Origin: Clostridia bacterium
GTDB lineage: Bacteria > Bacillota > Clostridia > Oscillospirales > CAG-272
Length of the DNA: 22,400 bases
Assembly (NCBI GenBank): GCA_900770605.1
Contig: CAAGKS010000083.1
Coordinates: 1 to 22,400, forward strand
Direction of reading: 5' to 3'
Shown: in pieces, positions 1-8,318 of the stretch
Layout of the letters: the number at the start of each line of letters is the position of its first letter
How positions within the stretch are numbered: the stretch's first letter is position 1
Notes under the pieces: generated by a model
Database searches by the model: none
Told to the model about the DNA's origin: nothing
Seen by the model: only the letters and a program-made list of their open reading frames with translations
Made by a program: the position numbers and the translations under genes

Positions 1-70
1 CACCCAAAGGATTTTCTTTTTTATTTTATTTTCTATTATTGATCCGGGTTATCAGAATTCCCCAACGGGA

Positions 71-451
71 TCAAGATACAGGCTCAAGAGGTGAAAGCTC
101 GCCCCAATCGTCAGAGGTATCCTGACCGCTGTTGCCAAGTCCGCCCTCTTCTTCGTCGTTCTGATCGTTGTTCTGATCATCGTTCTGATCGTTGTTCTGG
201 TCATCGTTCTGATCATCATTCTGATCATCATTCTGATCATCATTCTGATCATCATTCTGATCATCATTCTGATCGTCATTCTGATCGTCATTCTGATCGT
301 CGTTCTCATCATCAATATCGTCGTTACCCTCTTGCGCATCATCCGCCAGAGAAGCGTCCTCGTCAACTATAACGAAATTACAAGCGGCAAAGGTAAACAC
401 TAATCCAAGCACGAGCATAAGCGCGAGCAATATTTTAAGTGCGTTTTTCAT
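71..451 (-). CDS. Putative lipoprotein with an Asn-Asp-Asp-Gln tandem repeat
   Basis: This is a predicted exported, lipid-anchored protein of 126 residues with no function I recognise. Residues 1-23 form a typical lipoprotein signal: two lysines, a long hydrophobic stretch and FAAC, with Cys24 as the lipidation site (Phe at -3 is slightly atypical). After a short acidic stretch, 12 tetrapeptides follow (ten NDDQ, two NNDQ), then an EEEGG segment and a short acidic tail. The mature protein is almost entirely acidic or polar and is probably disordered; it could be a spacer at the cell surface or a cation binder, but this is a guess. The ATG follows AAAGGAG at good spacing and has its own strong promoter (482-510), so it is probably expressed independently of tadA. 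The 12-base DNA repeat could change copy number without shifting the frame. Confidence 0.8.
   Translation of the reverse strand: MKNALKILLALMLVLGLVFTFAACNFVIVDEDASLADDAQEGNDDIDDENDDQNDDQNDDQNDDQNDDQNDDQNDDQNDDQNDDQNNDQNDDQNNDQNDEEEGGLGNSGQDTSDDWGELSPLEPVS
161..304 (-). repeat. 12 tandem copies of a 12-base unit (in-frame, coding NDDQ)
   Basis: There are twelve contiguous 12-base units, read on the plus strand as CTGATCATCATT with variants. The middle five copies (units 5-9 from the left) are identical; the outer ones differ at wobble positions (GTC or GTT for ATC, CGTT for CATT) and in two Asp-to-Asn changes. Most units contain GATC. The uniform core with diverged edges is what recent slippage or unequal crossover would leave. 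The array lies wholly inside the lipoprotein gene and keeps the frame. Confidence 0.95.
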
Positions 452-481
452 TTTGATCTCCTTTTGACATTCATTAAGTAC

Positions 482-510
482 ATTTTATCACAAAAGAACT
501 CGGTTGTCAA
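482..510 (-). promoter_or_regulatory. Sigma-A promoter of the lipoprotein gene
   Basis: On the minus strand the -35 is TTGACA (505-510) and the -10 is TAAAAT (482-487), with a 17-base spacer and TGA directly before the -10, which gives an extended -10. Transcription should start near 475, about 24 bases before the start codon. The -35 hexamer contains the TGA stop codon of tadA (507-509), so promoter and stop codon share bases. Confidence 0.85.
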
Positions 511-968
511 GTACAAGCAGAGCGCCTTTTTGCTTCAAAAAAATCTTTAAGTATCGCGGCGCACTGATCTGCCAAAACTCCGCCAACTATCTCAAAGGTA
601 TGGTTGAACGGATATCTGTTGAGCCTGAGCACGCTTCCGCAGCAGCCCGAAACGCTATCGTCACATCCGTAAACTACCTTATCTATGCGGGAGTTTATCA
701 GCGCTCCCGAGCACATCGGACAAGGCTCAAGCGTTACGTACAGCGTACAGCCCGAAAGCCTCCAGGTGCCAAGTCTCTTGCACGCCTCGTCTATTGCCAC
801 GAGCTCAGCGTGCGCAGTTGCGCTCTTGTTGTTCTCGCGCAGGTTATACCCTGCTCCGATGACCTCTCCGTCCTTGACGACCACCGCGCCAACGGGTACC
901 TCGCCAAGCGCCGCCGCCTTTTTTGCAAGCTCTATAGCCTGCTTCATAAAAACTACGTAATCCTGCAT
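507..968 (-). CDS. tadA: tRNA-specific adenosine deaminase TadA
   Basis: TadA converts adenosine to inosine at wobble position 34 of tRNA-Arg(ACG), allowing one tRNA to read several codons; it is usually essential. The 153-residue protein has the full cytidine/adenosine deaminase signature: HAE at 53-55 (His53 as zinc ligand, Glu55 as proton shuttle) and PCPMC at 82-86 (Cys83 and Cys86 as the other zinc ligands). Length is normal for the family. The ATG is preceded by AGGAAGTGA, which lies inside the end of the upstream unknown gene; only four bases separate that stop from this start, so the two are probably translated together. It sits at the end of the glycogen gene run, a position that says nothing obvious about its role. 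Confidence 0.95.
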   Translation of the reverse strand: MQDYVVFMKQAIELAKKAAALGEVPVGAVVVKDGEVIGAGYNLRENNKSATAHAELVAIDEACKRLGTWRLSGCTLYVTLEPCPMCSGALINSRIDKVVYGCDDSVSGCCGSVLRLNRYPFNHTFEIVGGVLADQCAAILKDFFEAKRRSACT

Positions 969-972
969 AGGC

Positions 973-1308
973 TCACTTCCTGTAATAAACGTAAAACGCT
1001 ATAACGGTTCTTTCCTGTCCGCCGTTTTCAAGGTCAGGGCCTGTGAGCACAACGCCGTCACGCGACATAAGCTCCCACAGCTTCAGATCATCTACTCTGC
1101 AACGGAATACCACCTTTTGAGAGGCGTAAACGATAAATTCATCGTTTCTTATATTCAAGCCGCCGTTTCGTCCTATGACCTCTTCAACGTCGCCCTTTTT
1201 CTCGGTAACGTATTTGATATGCTGTCCGCACACCGCGTACGCCATCTCGCGACGGTATTTTTTGCTATCCGGATTTTTGCTTTTAGTAAGTCTTTTGAAA
1301 AATCCCAT
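973..1308 (-). CDS. Small protein of unknown function between the GH13 gene and tadA
   Basis: I do not recognise this 111-residue protein. Residues 1-20 are very basic (MGFFKRLTKSKNPDSKKYRR), with no signal peptide or membrane segment. From about residue 25 it alternates in a way that suggests a mostly beta fold: a VIGRNGGLNIRNDEFIVYAS stretch, then VVFRCRVDDLKLWEL and a C-terminal strand ending in FYVYYRK. Two cysteines (27 and 69) do not form a recognisable metal site. The start follows GTGGAG, 18 bases after the GH13 stop, and its end provides the tadA ribosome binding site, so it is almost certainly a real gene in the same transcription unit. It is probably a cytosolic conserved hypothetical protein. 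Confidence 0.75.
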   Translation of the reverse strand: MGFFKRLTKSKNPDSKKYRREMAYAVCGQHIKYVTEKKGDVEEVIGRNGGLNIRNDEFIVYASQKVVFRCRVDDLKLWELMSRDGVVLTGPDLENGGQERTVIAFYVYYRK

Positions 1309-1326
1309 TTTTCTGCTCCACTATAC

Positions 1327-3225
1327 TTATTTGAGTATCACCGCGCTCAAGGGCTCGAGCCAACCCTGATAGGTCTGCTTGGTGATAAGGTCCACCGCCC
1401 TGCTTGAATGCGCGTAAGACACGGACTTGTCCGAGGCGTTGACCACCACGGTTATCTGCTCCTCACCGTCAGATCGCTTATAGGCGATAAGCTCGCCCTC
1501 GGCGTATTCAACGCTGAATTCGCCGTCAACGAAAAGTCGCTCCTCGCCTCTTATGCTACCAAGTCGCTTGTAATATTCAAGCAGATCGGCGCATTCGCGT
1601 CCCCACGGAAAAGTTCTGCGGCAGAACGGATCTCCATAGCCCTCAACTCCCGCCTCGTCTCCGTAGAACACGGACGGCACGCCGTAAACGGTGTACTGAA
1701 CGGTAGCGGCGAGCTTTTGCAGAGCAATTCCCCGCTCTCTTTGCTGTGCGCTGAGGCGGCTTTGCTCAAGCTCACGGTTTGAAAGCCACGAAACGTCGCG
1801 TCCCGCGTCGCCAAGCACCGTGAGTATTCGCTCGGTATCGTGAGTTCCAAGCAAATTCATAAGGCTATCGCAAACGCATTTGGGGTATGATGCATATATG
1901 GATTTCAGCACGTCCGCGAGCATCTGCGCGTCTTTGTTTATAAGGAATGCAAGAACTCCGTTGCGCAACGGATAGTTCATTACGCTATCAAGCTGAGCGC
2001 CGCGCAAATATCTGCGTCTTTGGGAATACGCTATCTTTTCGGCAGCATTTTCCCATACCTCGCCTATGATCACGGCCTGTCCGCGAGACGCGCCCTTAAC
2101 TGCCACTCTGAGCTCATCAAGGAACTCGTCGGAAAGCTCGTCTGCAACGTCAAGACGCCAGCCGCCTATGCCTGCCCTTACGTACTCGGCGCAAACGCCG
2201 TTATCCTTATCCGTGAAAAATCTGCGGCAGCTCTCGTTTGAATGATTGAGCTTGGGAAGAATGCTTATTCCCCACCAATCGTCATAATCATCGGGATACT
2301 TGCGGAATCTGTACCAGTCTCTGTATATCGAGCTACTGTCGGAGTACGCTCCGCCACCGCCGTACTTGCCGTATTTATCAAAGTACAGGCTATCGTCACC
2401 CGTGTGGTTGAAAACGCCGTCAAGTATTATCTTTATGTCAAGCTCGGCAGCCCTTTTGATAAGCGCATCAAACGCTTCCCTGCCACCGAACATCTCGTCA
2501 ATTTCAAGGTAATTTCCCGTATCGTATTTATGATTTGAATACGCGCGGAAAATAGGACTGAGGTATATGATGCCAACGCCGAGTGACTTCAAATAATCAA
2601 GCTTTTCAGCCACTCCCCAAAGGTTTCCGCCAAAGAACATATTATTCTCAAGCTTTCCGCCTCTTATCTCGGGATATTGAACGACACCGTTCTCCCAATC
2701 CTCGTTGATTATAGCGTCGTCACGCTTGCACACGCTTCCCTCTCCGCGATAAAAGCGGTCAACGAAAACGTGATACATAGTTCTGCCGTAAAACCATTCG
2801 GGAGTATCGTATTCCTTGCTGTGAACGAGCAGGATAAATCTACCGGCCGAATGATCACTCAGCGAAAAGTCAACGTAGTTATGCGTGTCGGTAAACAAGG
2901 TATCCAGACCGCGCAAAAACAAAAGCTCGTAGTAAAAAAGTCCGTTATCCTCACCGCCGCAAAGCTCCGATGTGGATATGACCGTGGAGTACGTATCAAC
3001 TCCAAGCTCAAAGGATATAAAGCTCAGCGGTATATCGCATTCGTTCTGACCGTCGCGCGCTACACGCAGAACTACCGCCGAAGCGCCCAATGCTCGCGGT
3101 ACTTCGACGGTAAACTCTATATCAGTTCCACACGGAAAAGCGCCTCTTTTGGAGGCGTCTTTTCCGTTTATGCTTTTTTTGATACGGGGCATGCTATCGC
3201 ACGCCGGAGTGAATTTAGTAAGCAT
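1327..3225 (-). CDS. Intracellular GH13 alpha-glucan hydrolase (alpha-amylase / neopullulanase-like)
   Basis: This 632-residue glycoside hydrolase family 13 enzyme is likely to cut alpha-1,4 (possibly also alpha-1,6) bonds in glycogen or maltodextrins. No signal peptide is visible, so it should act in the cytoplasm. An N-terminal beta-rich domain (about 30-140) precedes the barrel. All four conserved regions are intact: DGVFNH (269-274), GWRLDVADE with nucleophile Asp359, GEVWE with acid/base Glu389, and HDTE with His462 and Asp463. YGDEAG (521-526) is the usual motif after the last strands, followed by a C-terminal beta domain. The ATG follows AAGGAT and lies 11 bases after the glgP stop. 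Paired with GlgP, it gives a hydrolytic route beside phosphorolysis. The exact specificity (amylase, cyclomaltodextrinase or debranching) cannot be read from sequence alone. Confidence 0.9.
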   Translation of the reverse strand: MLTKFTPACDSMPRIKKSINGKDASKRGAFPCGTDIEFTVEVPRALGASAVVLRVARDGQNECDIPLSFISFELGVDTYSTVISTSELCGGEDNGLFYYELLFLRGLDTLFTDTHNYVDFSLSDHSAGRFILLVHSKEYDTPEWFYGRTMYHVFVDRFYRGEGSVCKRDDAIINEDWENGVVQYPEIRGGKLENNMFFGGNLWGVAEKLDYLKSLGVGIIYLSPIFRAYSNHKYDTGNYLEIDEMFGGREAFDALIKRAAELDIKIILDGVFNHTGDDSLYFDKYGKYGGGGAYSDSSSIYRDWYRFRKYPDDYDDWWGISILPKLNHSNESCRRFFTDKDNGVCAEYVRAGIGGWRLDVADELSDEFLDELRVAVKGASRGQAVIIGEVWENAAEKIAYSQRRRYLRGAQLDSVMNYPLRNGVLAFLINKDAQMLADVLKSIYASYPKCVCDSLMNLLGTHDTERILTVLGDAGRDVSWLSNRELEQSRLSAQQRERGIALQKLAATVQYTVYGVPSVFYGDEAGVEGYGDPFCRRTFPWGRECADLLEYYKRLGSIRGEERLFVDGEFSVEYAEGELIAYKRSDGEEQITVVVNASDKSVSYAHSSRAVDLITKQTYQGWLEPLSAVILK

Positions 3226-3236
3226 TAAAACAATCC

Positions 3237-5669
3237 TTATTTTTTATCCGTAAGTCTTCTTATTCCCCAGATATTCTGCGCATACTCGTTGATGGAACGG
3301 TCTGCCGCGAAGTAGCCGCAAGCCGCGATATTGAGAAGCGACATCTTGTTCCACTTCTCCTTATCCTGATAGTCGTCTATCGCGCGAGCGTGTGTCGTGC
3401 GGTAGGACTCGAAGTCTGCAAGGCACATATACGGGTCTGCAACTCCCTGACCTGTGAGCAGGTAGTTTGCGATCTCGCAGAAGGATTCTCCTGCAAAGCC
3501 AATGTTGAGCGCATTGATGATCCTGCGGAGCTTCTCATTGTTAGAGTAGAACTCGATGCAGTTGTATCCTCTGAGCCACATCTCGTCAACCTCAGCGCTT
3601 GTGAGACCGAAGATATACATATTATCCTCGCCTACTGCGCTAAGCATCTCAACGTTTGCGCCGTCAAGAGTACCGATAGTCATAGCACCGTTGAGCATGA
3701 GCTTCATACAGCCTGTACCGCTCGCTTCCTTACCTGCAAGAGAGATCTGCTCGGAAAGCTCTGCTGCGGGAACGAGCGCCTCAGCCATACTTACGTTGTA
3801 GTTTTCAAGGAATACTACTGCGAGCTTCTCGCGAACCACAGGATCGCTCTCGATCTCCTTACCAAGCGCGCAAATGAGCTTGATGATGTTCTTTGCCATA
3901 TAGTATCCGGGCGCTGCCTTTGCTGCAAAGAGGAAGGTCTGAGGCTGGAATTCCTTGTTGGGATTATCCTTGATGTCAAGGTAAAGTCCTATGATATTGA
4001 GCACGTTGAGAAGCTGACGCTTATACTCGTGCAATCTCTTGATGTGAACGTCATAGAAGGAGTGAGTATCGATAACTCTTCCCGTCTGCTTATAGATATG
4101 ATTTGCAAATTCTATCTTGTTATTGTGCTTGATAGCTCTTACCTCGGAGAGAACGCCTGCATCGTCAACGTACTTTGCAAAATCAGCGAGCTCCTCGGGA
4201 TTATGTCTGTATCCCGTTCCGATGGTGTTATCAAGAAGTCCTGCAAGCTTGGGGTTGGAGTAGCACAGCCAGCGGCGATGCGCTATACCGTTGGTAACGT
4301 TGCAGAAGCGGTTCGGATACATAGCGTAAAAGTCCTTGAATATGGACTTTGTAAGAATATCCGAGTGAAGCTTGGAAACTCCGTTTACGGAGTGACAGCC
4401 TACCGCGCACAAGTTAGCCATACGAACCTGACCGTAGCTGATAATGCTCATCTTGGAGATCCTGTTCCAGTTTCCGGGGAAGGTCTTCCAAGCCTCGCGG
4501 CAGAAGCGCTCGTTGATCTCTGCGATGATCGCGTAGATTCTGGGAAGCTTGAGCTTGAAGAGATCCTCGTTCCAGGTCTCAAGCGCCTCGGGCATTACGG
4601 TGTGGTTGGTATAAGAGCATACCTTCACTACCATATTCCAAGCCTTTTCCCAAGGATAGAAATACTCGTCAACGAGTATTCTCATAAGCTCGGGGATACA
4701 GAGCGCGGGGTGAGTATCGTTGATATGGATAGCAACCTTATCAGGAAGATTATCAAGAGTTCCGTAAACAGCCATATGGTCGCGGATAATGCTCTGGCAG
4801 GATGCGGAGACCATAAAGTACTGCTGAGAAAGTCTGAGCAGCTTACCCTCGGTATGATTATCGGAGGGATAAAGCACCTTGGAGATGATCTCGGCATTAG
4901 TGCTCTCCTCAACTGCCTTGGTGTACTGACCCTGAGTAAACAGCTTCATATTGAAGTTGTTTATATCTCTTGCCTTCCAGAGTCTGAGCTGGCTGACTGC
5001 CTTACTGTCAGCGCCCGATATCATCATATCGTAAGGAACTGCCTCGATCTCCTCTGCGTTATCGTAGATTATCTCGAGATGGCCTTCCTTCCACTCTTCT
5101 CTGACGTGTCCACCCATCTTGACCTTGAATATTCTATCAGTTCTGGGAACCAGCCACACGTCACCGCCGGGAAGCCATATATCAGGAAGCTCAACCTGCA
5201 TTCCGTCAACTATCATCTGCTTGAAGAAGCCGTACTCATAGCAGATAGAAAATCCTGTTGCGGGATAATCGAGAGAGGACAAAGAGTCCATAAAGCAAGC
5301 GGCAAGTCTTCCAAGTCCGCCGTTTCCAAGACCCGCATCAGGCTCGCACTCATAAATATCCTCAAGAGTAAAGCCGTATGCGTTGAGCGCCTTCTCGTAC
5401 TCCTCTGCCATTCCAAGATTGCAGATTCCTGTCTTGAGAGAACGGCCAAGCAAAAATTCCATGCACATATAGTAAACGCGCTTTTCGCCCTTCTTATTTA
5501 CCTCGTGCTTGAAATCTCCTCTCTTTTCAGTGAGGATATCCTTTACCGTCATCGCAACTGCTTTATACATCTGATCCTTGGTGGCCTCGGTGGGCTTACA
5601 GCCAAAGTATCTTGAAAGCTTAGCTTCAATATTTTCTTTTACCTGTTTTTTCTGTGTTTGGTTCGCCAT
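3237..5669 (-). CDS. glgP: Glycogen/maltodextrin phosphorylase
   Basis: GlgP removes glucose from the non-reducing ends of alpha-1,4-glucans as glucose-1-phosphate, using pyridoxal phosphate. The 810-residue length is typical. Visible family blocks include NGGLGRLAACFMDS near residue 116, the HINDTHPAL block near 315, and the cofactor region EASGTGCMKLMLNG, where Lys656 should bind PLP; the GTGCMK form differs from the more usual GTSNMK or GTGNMK, but the lysine is kept. DGANVE follows. I chose ATG at 5669, since AAAGGA lies nine bases upstream; a TTG 18 bases further out would put that ribosome binding site inside the coding region. It lies 40 bases after glgA and 11 before the GH13 gene. 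No allosteric or N-terminal extension is seen. Confidence 0.95.
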   Translation of the reverse strand: MANQTQKKQVKENIEAKLSRYFGCKPTEATKDQMYKAVAMTVKDILTEKRGDFKHEVNKKGEKRVYYMCMEFLLGRSLKTGICNLGMAEEYEKALNAYGFTLEDIYECEPDAGLGNGGLGRLAACFMDSLSSLDYPATGFSICYEYGFFKQMIVDGMQVELPDIWLPGGDVWLVPRTDRIFKVKMGGHVREEWKEGHLEIIYDNAEEIEAVPYDMMISGADSKAVSQLRLWKARDINNFNMKLFTQGQYTKAVEESTNAEIISKVLYPSDNHTEGKLLRLSQQYFMVSASCQSIIRDHMAVYGTLDNLPDKVAIHINDTHPALCIPELMRILVDEYFYPWEKAWNMVVKVCSYTNHTVMPEALETWNEDLFKLKLPRIYAIIAEINERFCREAWKTFPGNWNRISKMSIISYGQVRMANLCAVGCHSVNGVSKLHSDILTKSIFKDFYAMYPNRFCNVTNGIAHRRWLCYSNPKLAGLLDNTIGTGYRHNPEELADFAKYVDDAGVLSEVRAIKHNNKIEFANHIYKQTGRVIDTHSFYDVHIKRLHEYKRQLLNVLNIIGLYLDIKDNPNKEFQPQTFLFAAKAAPGYYMAKNIIKLICALGKEIESDPVVREKLAVVFLENYNVSMAEALVPAAELSEQISLAGKEASGTGCMKLMLNGAMTIGTLDGANVEMLSAVGEDNMYIFGLTSAEVDEMWLRGYNCIEFYSNNEKLRRIINALNIGFAGESFCEIANYLLTGQGVADPYMCLADFESYRTTHARAIDDYQDKEKWNKMSLLNIAACGYFAADRSINEYAQNIWGIRRLTDKK

Positions 5670-5678
5670 TGGTTTATT

Positions 5679-5684
5679 TCCTTT
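5679..5684 (-). promoter_or_regulatory. Ribosome binding site that fixes the glgP start
   Basis: AAAGGA on the minus strand lies nine bases before ATG at 5669. It overlaps the codons just after the alternative TTG at 5687, which argues against that earlier start. Confidence 0.8.
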
Positions 5685-5709
5685 CAAATTTGGTCATTTG
5701 ACATAATAT

Positions 5710-7146
5710 TTAGATATTGTTATACATTTCTATATATTTGAGAGCAGAGCTCTTCCAAGAGAAATCAGTTCTCATGATCTTGCCGATAAGCTTGTTTCTT
5801 ATCTCGGGATCATACCATACGCCGATCGCCGCCTGTGTTCTATCCTTGAGCTCCCACGGGCTGTAATTAGCAAAGGTAAAGCCGTTACCCTTGATCGTGC
5901 CGTTATCGTTCCAATAACCCTTGATAGAGTCGTAAAGTCCGCCCGTTTCACGCGTTACGGGAATAGCTCCGTATCTCGATGCTATCATCTGAGAAAGTCC
6001 GCAGGGCTCGCTCTTTGAAGGCATCATAAAGATATCGGAAGCCGCGTATATACGCTTGGCAAGATCTCTGTCATAGGTCATAAGCGCGCGTACTCTGTCG
6101 GGGAAATTTGTCTGCAGCTCGCAGAAAAATCTCTCATAAGCCGCCTCGCCCTTTCCAAGTACCACAAGCTGACAGCTACTCTCGTACATAAGCGAATATA
6201 CCATTTGCGCTATGATATCCATTCCCTTGTGAGAAGCAAGTCTTGAAACTATGGATATGAGGGGGACGTCGTTAGTCTGAGGAAGTCCGATCTCAGCCTG
6301 CAAAGCCGCCTTGTTCTCGTACTTACCGCCAAGAGAGCGCCAGGAGAACGTCTTGACTATGCTCTTATCCTTTGTGGGATCGTAATAGGTATAATCTATT
6401 CCGTTGAGAATTCCCGAGAGCTTATAAGCGTTCTCGTTGAGAATTCCCGAAAGGCCGTGAGAATATTCCTCTCCGCGTATCTCCTCTGCATATCTCGGGC
6501 TTACGGTGGTAACCTTATCAGCGCAGACTATCGCGCCCTTCATAAGATTGATACAGCCGTTCCACTCAACAGTATCACGCCACCAATCAAGCTCAAAGAT
6601 ATCGGAAAGTATCGCCATATCGTACTGTCCCTGATACTCAATATTATGAATAGTGAAAACAGTCTCTATTCCCTGATATCGGGGGCGGTTGTGATATTTA
6701 CATTTGAGATATATTACGCTGAGCGCCGCCTGCCAGTCGTGAGCGTGAATAATATCGGGGTGATAATCGAGCTTATCAAGCATTTCAAGCGCAGCCTTGG
6801 AGAAAAACGCAAATCTCTCTCCGTCGTCAAAGCAGCCGTACAGAACGTCACGCTTGAAGTAATACTCGTTATCAATAAAGTAGTAAGTTACACCGTCGTG
6901 GCGCAAGCTCTTTACACCGCAATACTGACGGCGCCACGCGATACCGATATCAAACTCCGTCTCGGTGGTCATCATATCTCTGTACTGCTGAGAAACTGCT
7001 CCGTAAAGCGGCATTACTACTCTTACGTCGACCTCGTCGCCGCCCGCCGCTGCGATAGCCGCGGGAAGAGATCCCATAACGTCGCCAAGTCCGCCTGTTG
7101 CGGCGAACGGCATCGACTCAGCACCTACGAATAATATCTTCTTCAT
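5710..7146 (-). CDS. glgA: Glycogen synthase (ADP-glucose dependent)
   Basis: GlgA transfers glucose from ADP-glucose to the growing alpha-1,4-glucan. The 478 residues show the two Rossmann halves of the GT5 family: the N-terminal motif near 13-22, HAHDWQ around residue 135, FTIHNIEYQG, TVSPRYAEEI, then SRLASHKG and the C-terminal catalytic block SKSEPCGLSQMIASRYG followed by ETGGLYDS. The N-terminal K-X-G-G-L motif reads A-T-G-G-L, with Ala16 where many GlgA proteins have a substrate-contacting lysine; I believe related clostridial sequences share this, but could not check. The start follows AAAGGAG. It lies 43 bases after glgD and 40 before glgP, as expected for a glycogen operon. Confidence 0.95.
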   Translation of the reverse strand: MKKILFVGAESMPFAATGGLGDVMGSLPAAIAAAGGDEVDVRVVMPLYGAVSQQYRDMMTTETEFDIGIAWRRQYCGVKSLRHDGVTYYFIDNEYYFKRDVLYGCFDDGERFAFFSKAALEMLDKLDYHPDIIHAHDWQAALSVIYLKCKYHNRPRYQGIETVFTIHNIEYQGQYDMAILSDIFELDWWRDTVEWNGCINLMKGAIVCADKVTTVSPRYAEEIRGEEYSHGLSGILNENAYKLSGILNGIDYTYYDPTKDKSIVKTFSWRSLGGKYENKAALQAEIGLPQTNDVPLISIVSRLASHKGMDIIAQMVYSLMYESSCQLVVLGKGEAAYERFFCELQTNFPDRVRALMTYDRDLAKRIYAASDIFMMPSKSEPCGLSQMIASRYGAIPVTRETGGLYDSIKGYWNDNGTIKGNGFTFANYSPWELKDRTQAAIGVWYDPEIRNKLIGKIMRTDFSWKSSALKYIEMYNNI

Positions 7147-7189
7147 TTTTACTTCTCCTTTGAAAAAGGGTTATAGCGCATCCCGCGCA

Positions 7190-8317
7190 TCAGATCATTG
7201 TTCCCTTAGGAATAAAGAAAGGCATCGTTGTGTGTCCCGAAAGAACTCTGTTGTCGCATACCGTTACGTTCTTATCGGTGATGACACAGTTAAGACTTAC
7301 GTTATTGCCCATGAAGGTATCCTGCATAAGAATACAGTTCTTAACGACAGTTCCCTTTCCAACTCTTACTCCTCTGAAGAGTATGCAGTTCTCAACTGTT
7401 CCCTCGATGATACAGCCGTCCGCAACGAAGGAGTTAATTACCTTTGAATCGGGAGTGTATCTTGTGGGAGCGGAGTTACGAAGCTTTGTGTATATAGGGC
7501 TCTCGGGCTTGAAGAGCTGGGAACGAACACCGGGCTCCAAAAGCTTCATTGAGCTTGTGAAATAGCTCTCAAGAGAGTCTATCGTTATAAAGGTATCCTT
7601 GTAAAGATATCTGTAAAATCTCGCCTTACCGATACGTCTTGCAACTACGTCCTTGAAGAAGTGACGGTGACCGTGAGCTACCGCATCGCGAATAGCGTTG
7701 AGCAGGAACATTCTGTTGACTACAACGATATTCGTGCTTATCTCGGGCGAGGAAATGCCCTTTATGTATGCAGATGCATCTGTGATAACACCGTTCTCGT
7801 CGCAGGTGATAGAGGTTGCATCTCTGATATCGCCCTCGTCTTCACCGAGCTTTCTGGTGACAACGGTCATTTCTGCATTGTTTGCGATATGCGCCTCGAT
7901 AACGTCGGAAAGATCGATATTGCAGATACCGTCGCAATCGGAAAGCACTATGTGGTCCTCGTTGCAGCGGGAAATAAAGTTTGTAACTCCCATAAGCGCT
8001 TCAAGGCGAGTTGAATAAAGCTTTGAGCCAGCAGTCTCGTAAGCCGTGATGAACGGAGGAAGTATCTTGATGCCTCCTGAGCGTCTTGCGAGATCCCAGT
8101 CCTTACCCGTACCGATATGGTCCATAAGTGACTGATAGTTATTATGCGTGATTATTCCTATCTTGGTAATACCTGAGTTTACCATATTGGAGAGCGGAAA
8201 GTCAATGAGTCTGTAACGGCAGCCATAGGGTATGGACGCCATAGTTCTCATGCTTGTAAGCTCGGGGATCGACGAATCGTGAATATTTGAAAAGATAAGA
8301 CCTGCTACTGTTGCCAT
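7190..8317 (-). CDS. glgD: GlgD, regulatory non-catalytic subunit of ADP-glucose pyrophosphorylase
   Basis: GlgD pairs with GlgC to form the glucose-1-phosphate adenylyltransferase of many Firmicutes; GlgD alone has little or no activity and stimulates GlgC. The 375-residue protein keeps the nucleotidyltransferase framework, such as YRLIDFPLSNMVNSGI (35-50) and the GTGKDWDL block near 69-76, and ends in a left-handed beta-helix of hexapeptide repeats. The glycine-rich nucleotide loop found in GlgC is replaced by FSNIHDSSIP (9-18), and the catalytic SGDH block is SDCDG (126-130), which fits a non-catalytic subunit. Its ATG lies one base after the glgC stop, and the ribosome binding site AGGAGGG is inside the glgC end, so translation is probably coupled and the subunit ratio controlled. 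Confidence 0.92.
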   Translation of the reverse strand: MATVAGLIFSNIHDSSIPELTSMRTMASIPYGCRYRLIDFPLSNMVNSGITKIGIITHNNYQSLMDHIGTGKDWDLARRSGGIKILPPFITAYETAGSKLYSTRLEALMGVTNFISRCNEDHIVLSDCDGICNIDLSDVIEAHIANNAEMTVVTRKLGEDEGDIRDATSITCDENGVITDASAYIKGISSPEISTNIVVVNRMFLLNAIRDAVAHGHRHFFKDVVARRIGKARFYRYLYKDTFITIDSLESYFTSSMKLLEPGVRSQLFKPESPIYTKLRNSAPTRYTPDSKVINSFVADGCIIEGTVENCILFRGVRVGKGTVVKNCILMQDTFMGNNVSLNCVITDKNVTVCDNRVLSGHTTMPFFIPKGTMI

Positions 8318-8318
8318 A

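Noticed and set aside
1..70. Terminator for the lipoprotein gene from the TGATCC/GGATCA inverted repeat and nearby T/A runs
   Set aside because: On the minus strand the weak, interrupted stem is followed by A-rich, not T-rich, sequence. The T run on the plus strand has no plus-strand gene to serve. I see nothing else supportable in these bases.
161..304. Repeat array considered as a CRISPR or iteron array
   Set aside because: Units are contiguous 12-mers with no spacers, stay in frame in a coding sequence, and no cas or replication gene is near.
52..372. Open frames in other frames across the repeat (minus 52-366 and plus 91-372)
   Set aside because: A 12-base repeat without stop codons stays open in several frames. 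Only the 71-451 frame has a signal peptide, ribosome binding site and promoter.
1310..1350. Possible promoter (TTGAGC ... TATAGT) before the small unknown gene
   Set aside because: The spacer is 19 bases and both boxes deviate, and the region is inside a tight operon junction.
3390..5615. Very long plus-strand open frame (741 codons) opposite glgP
   Set aside because: It is the antisense shadow of a clear, full-length glycogen phosphorylase; it has no recognisable motif and no convincing ribosome binding site, and arises from the codon bias of glgP.
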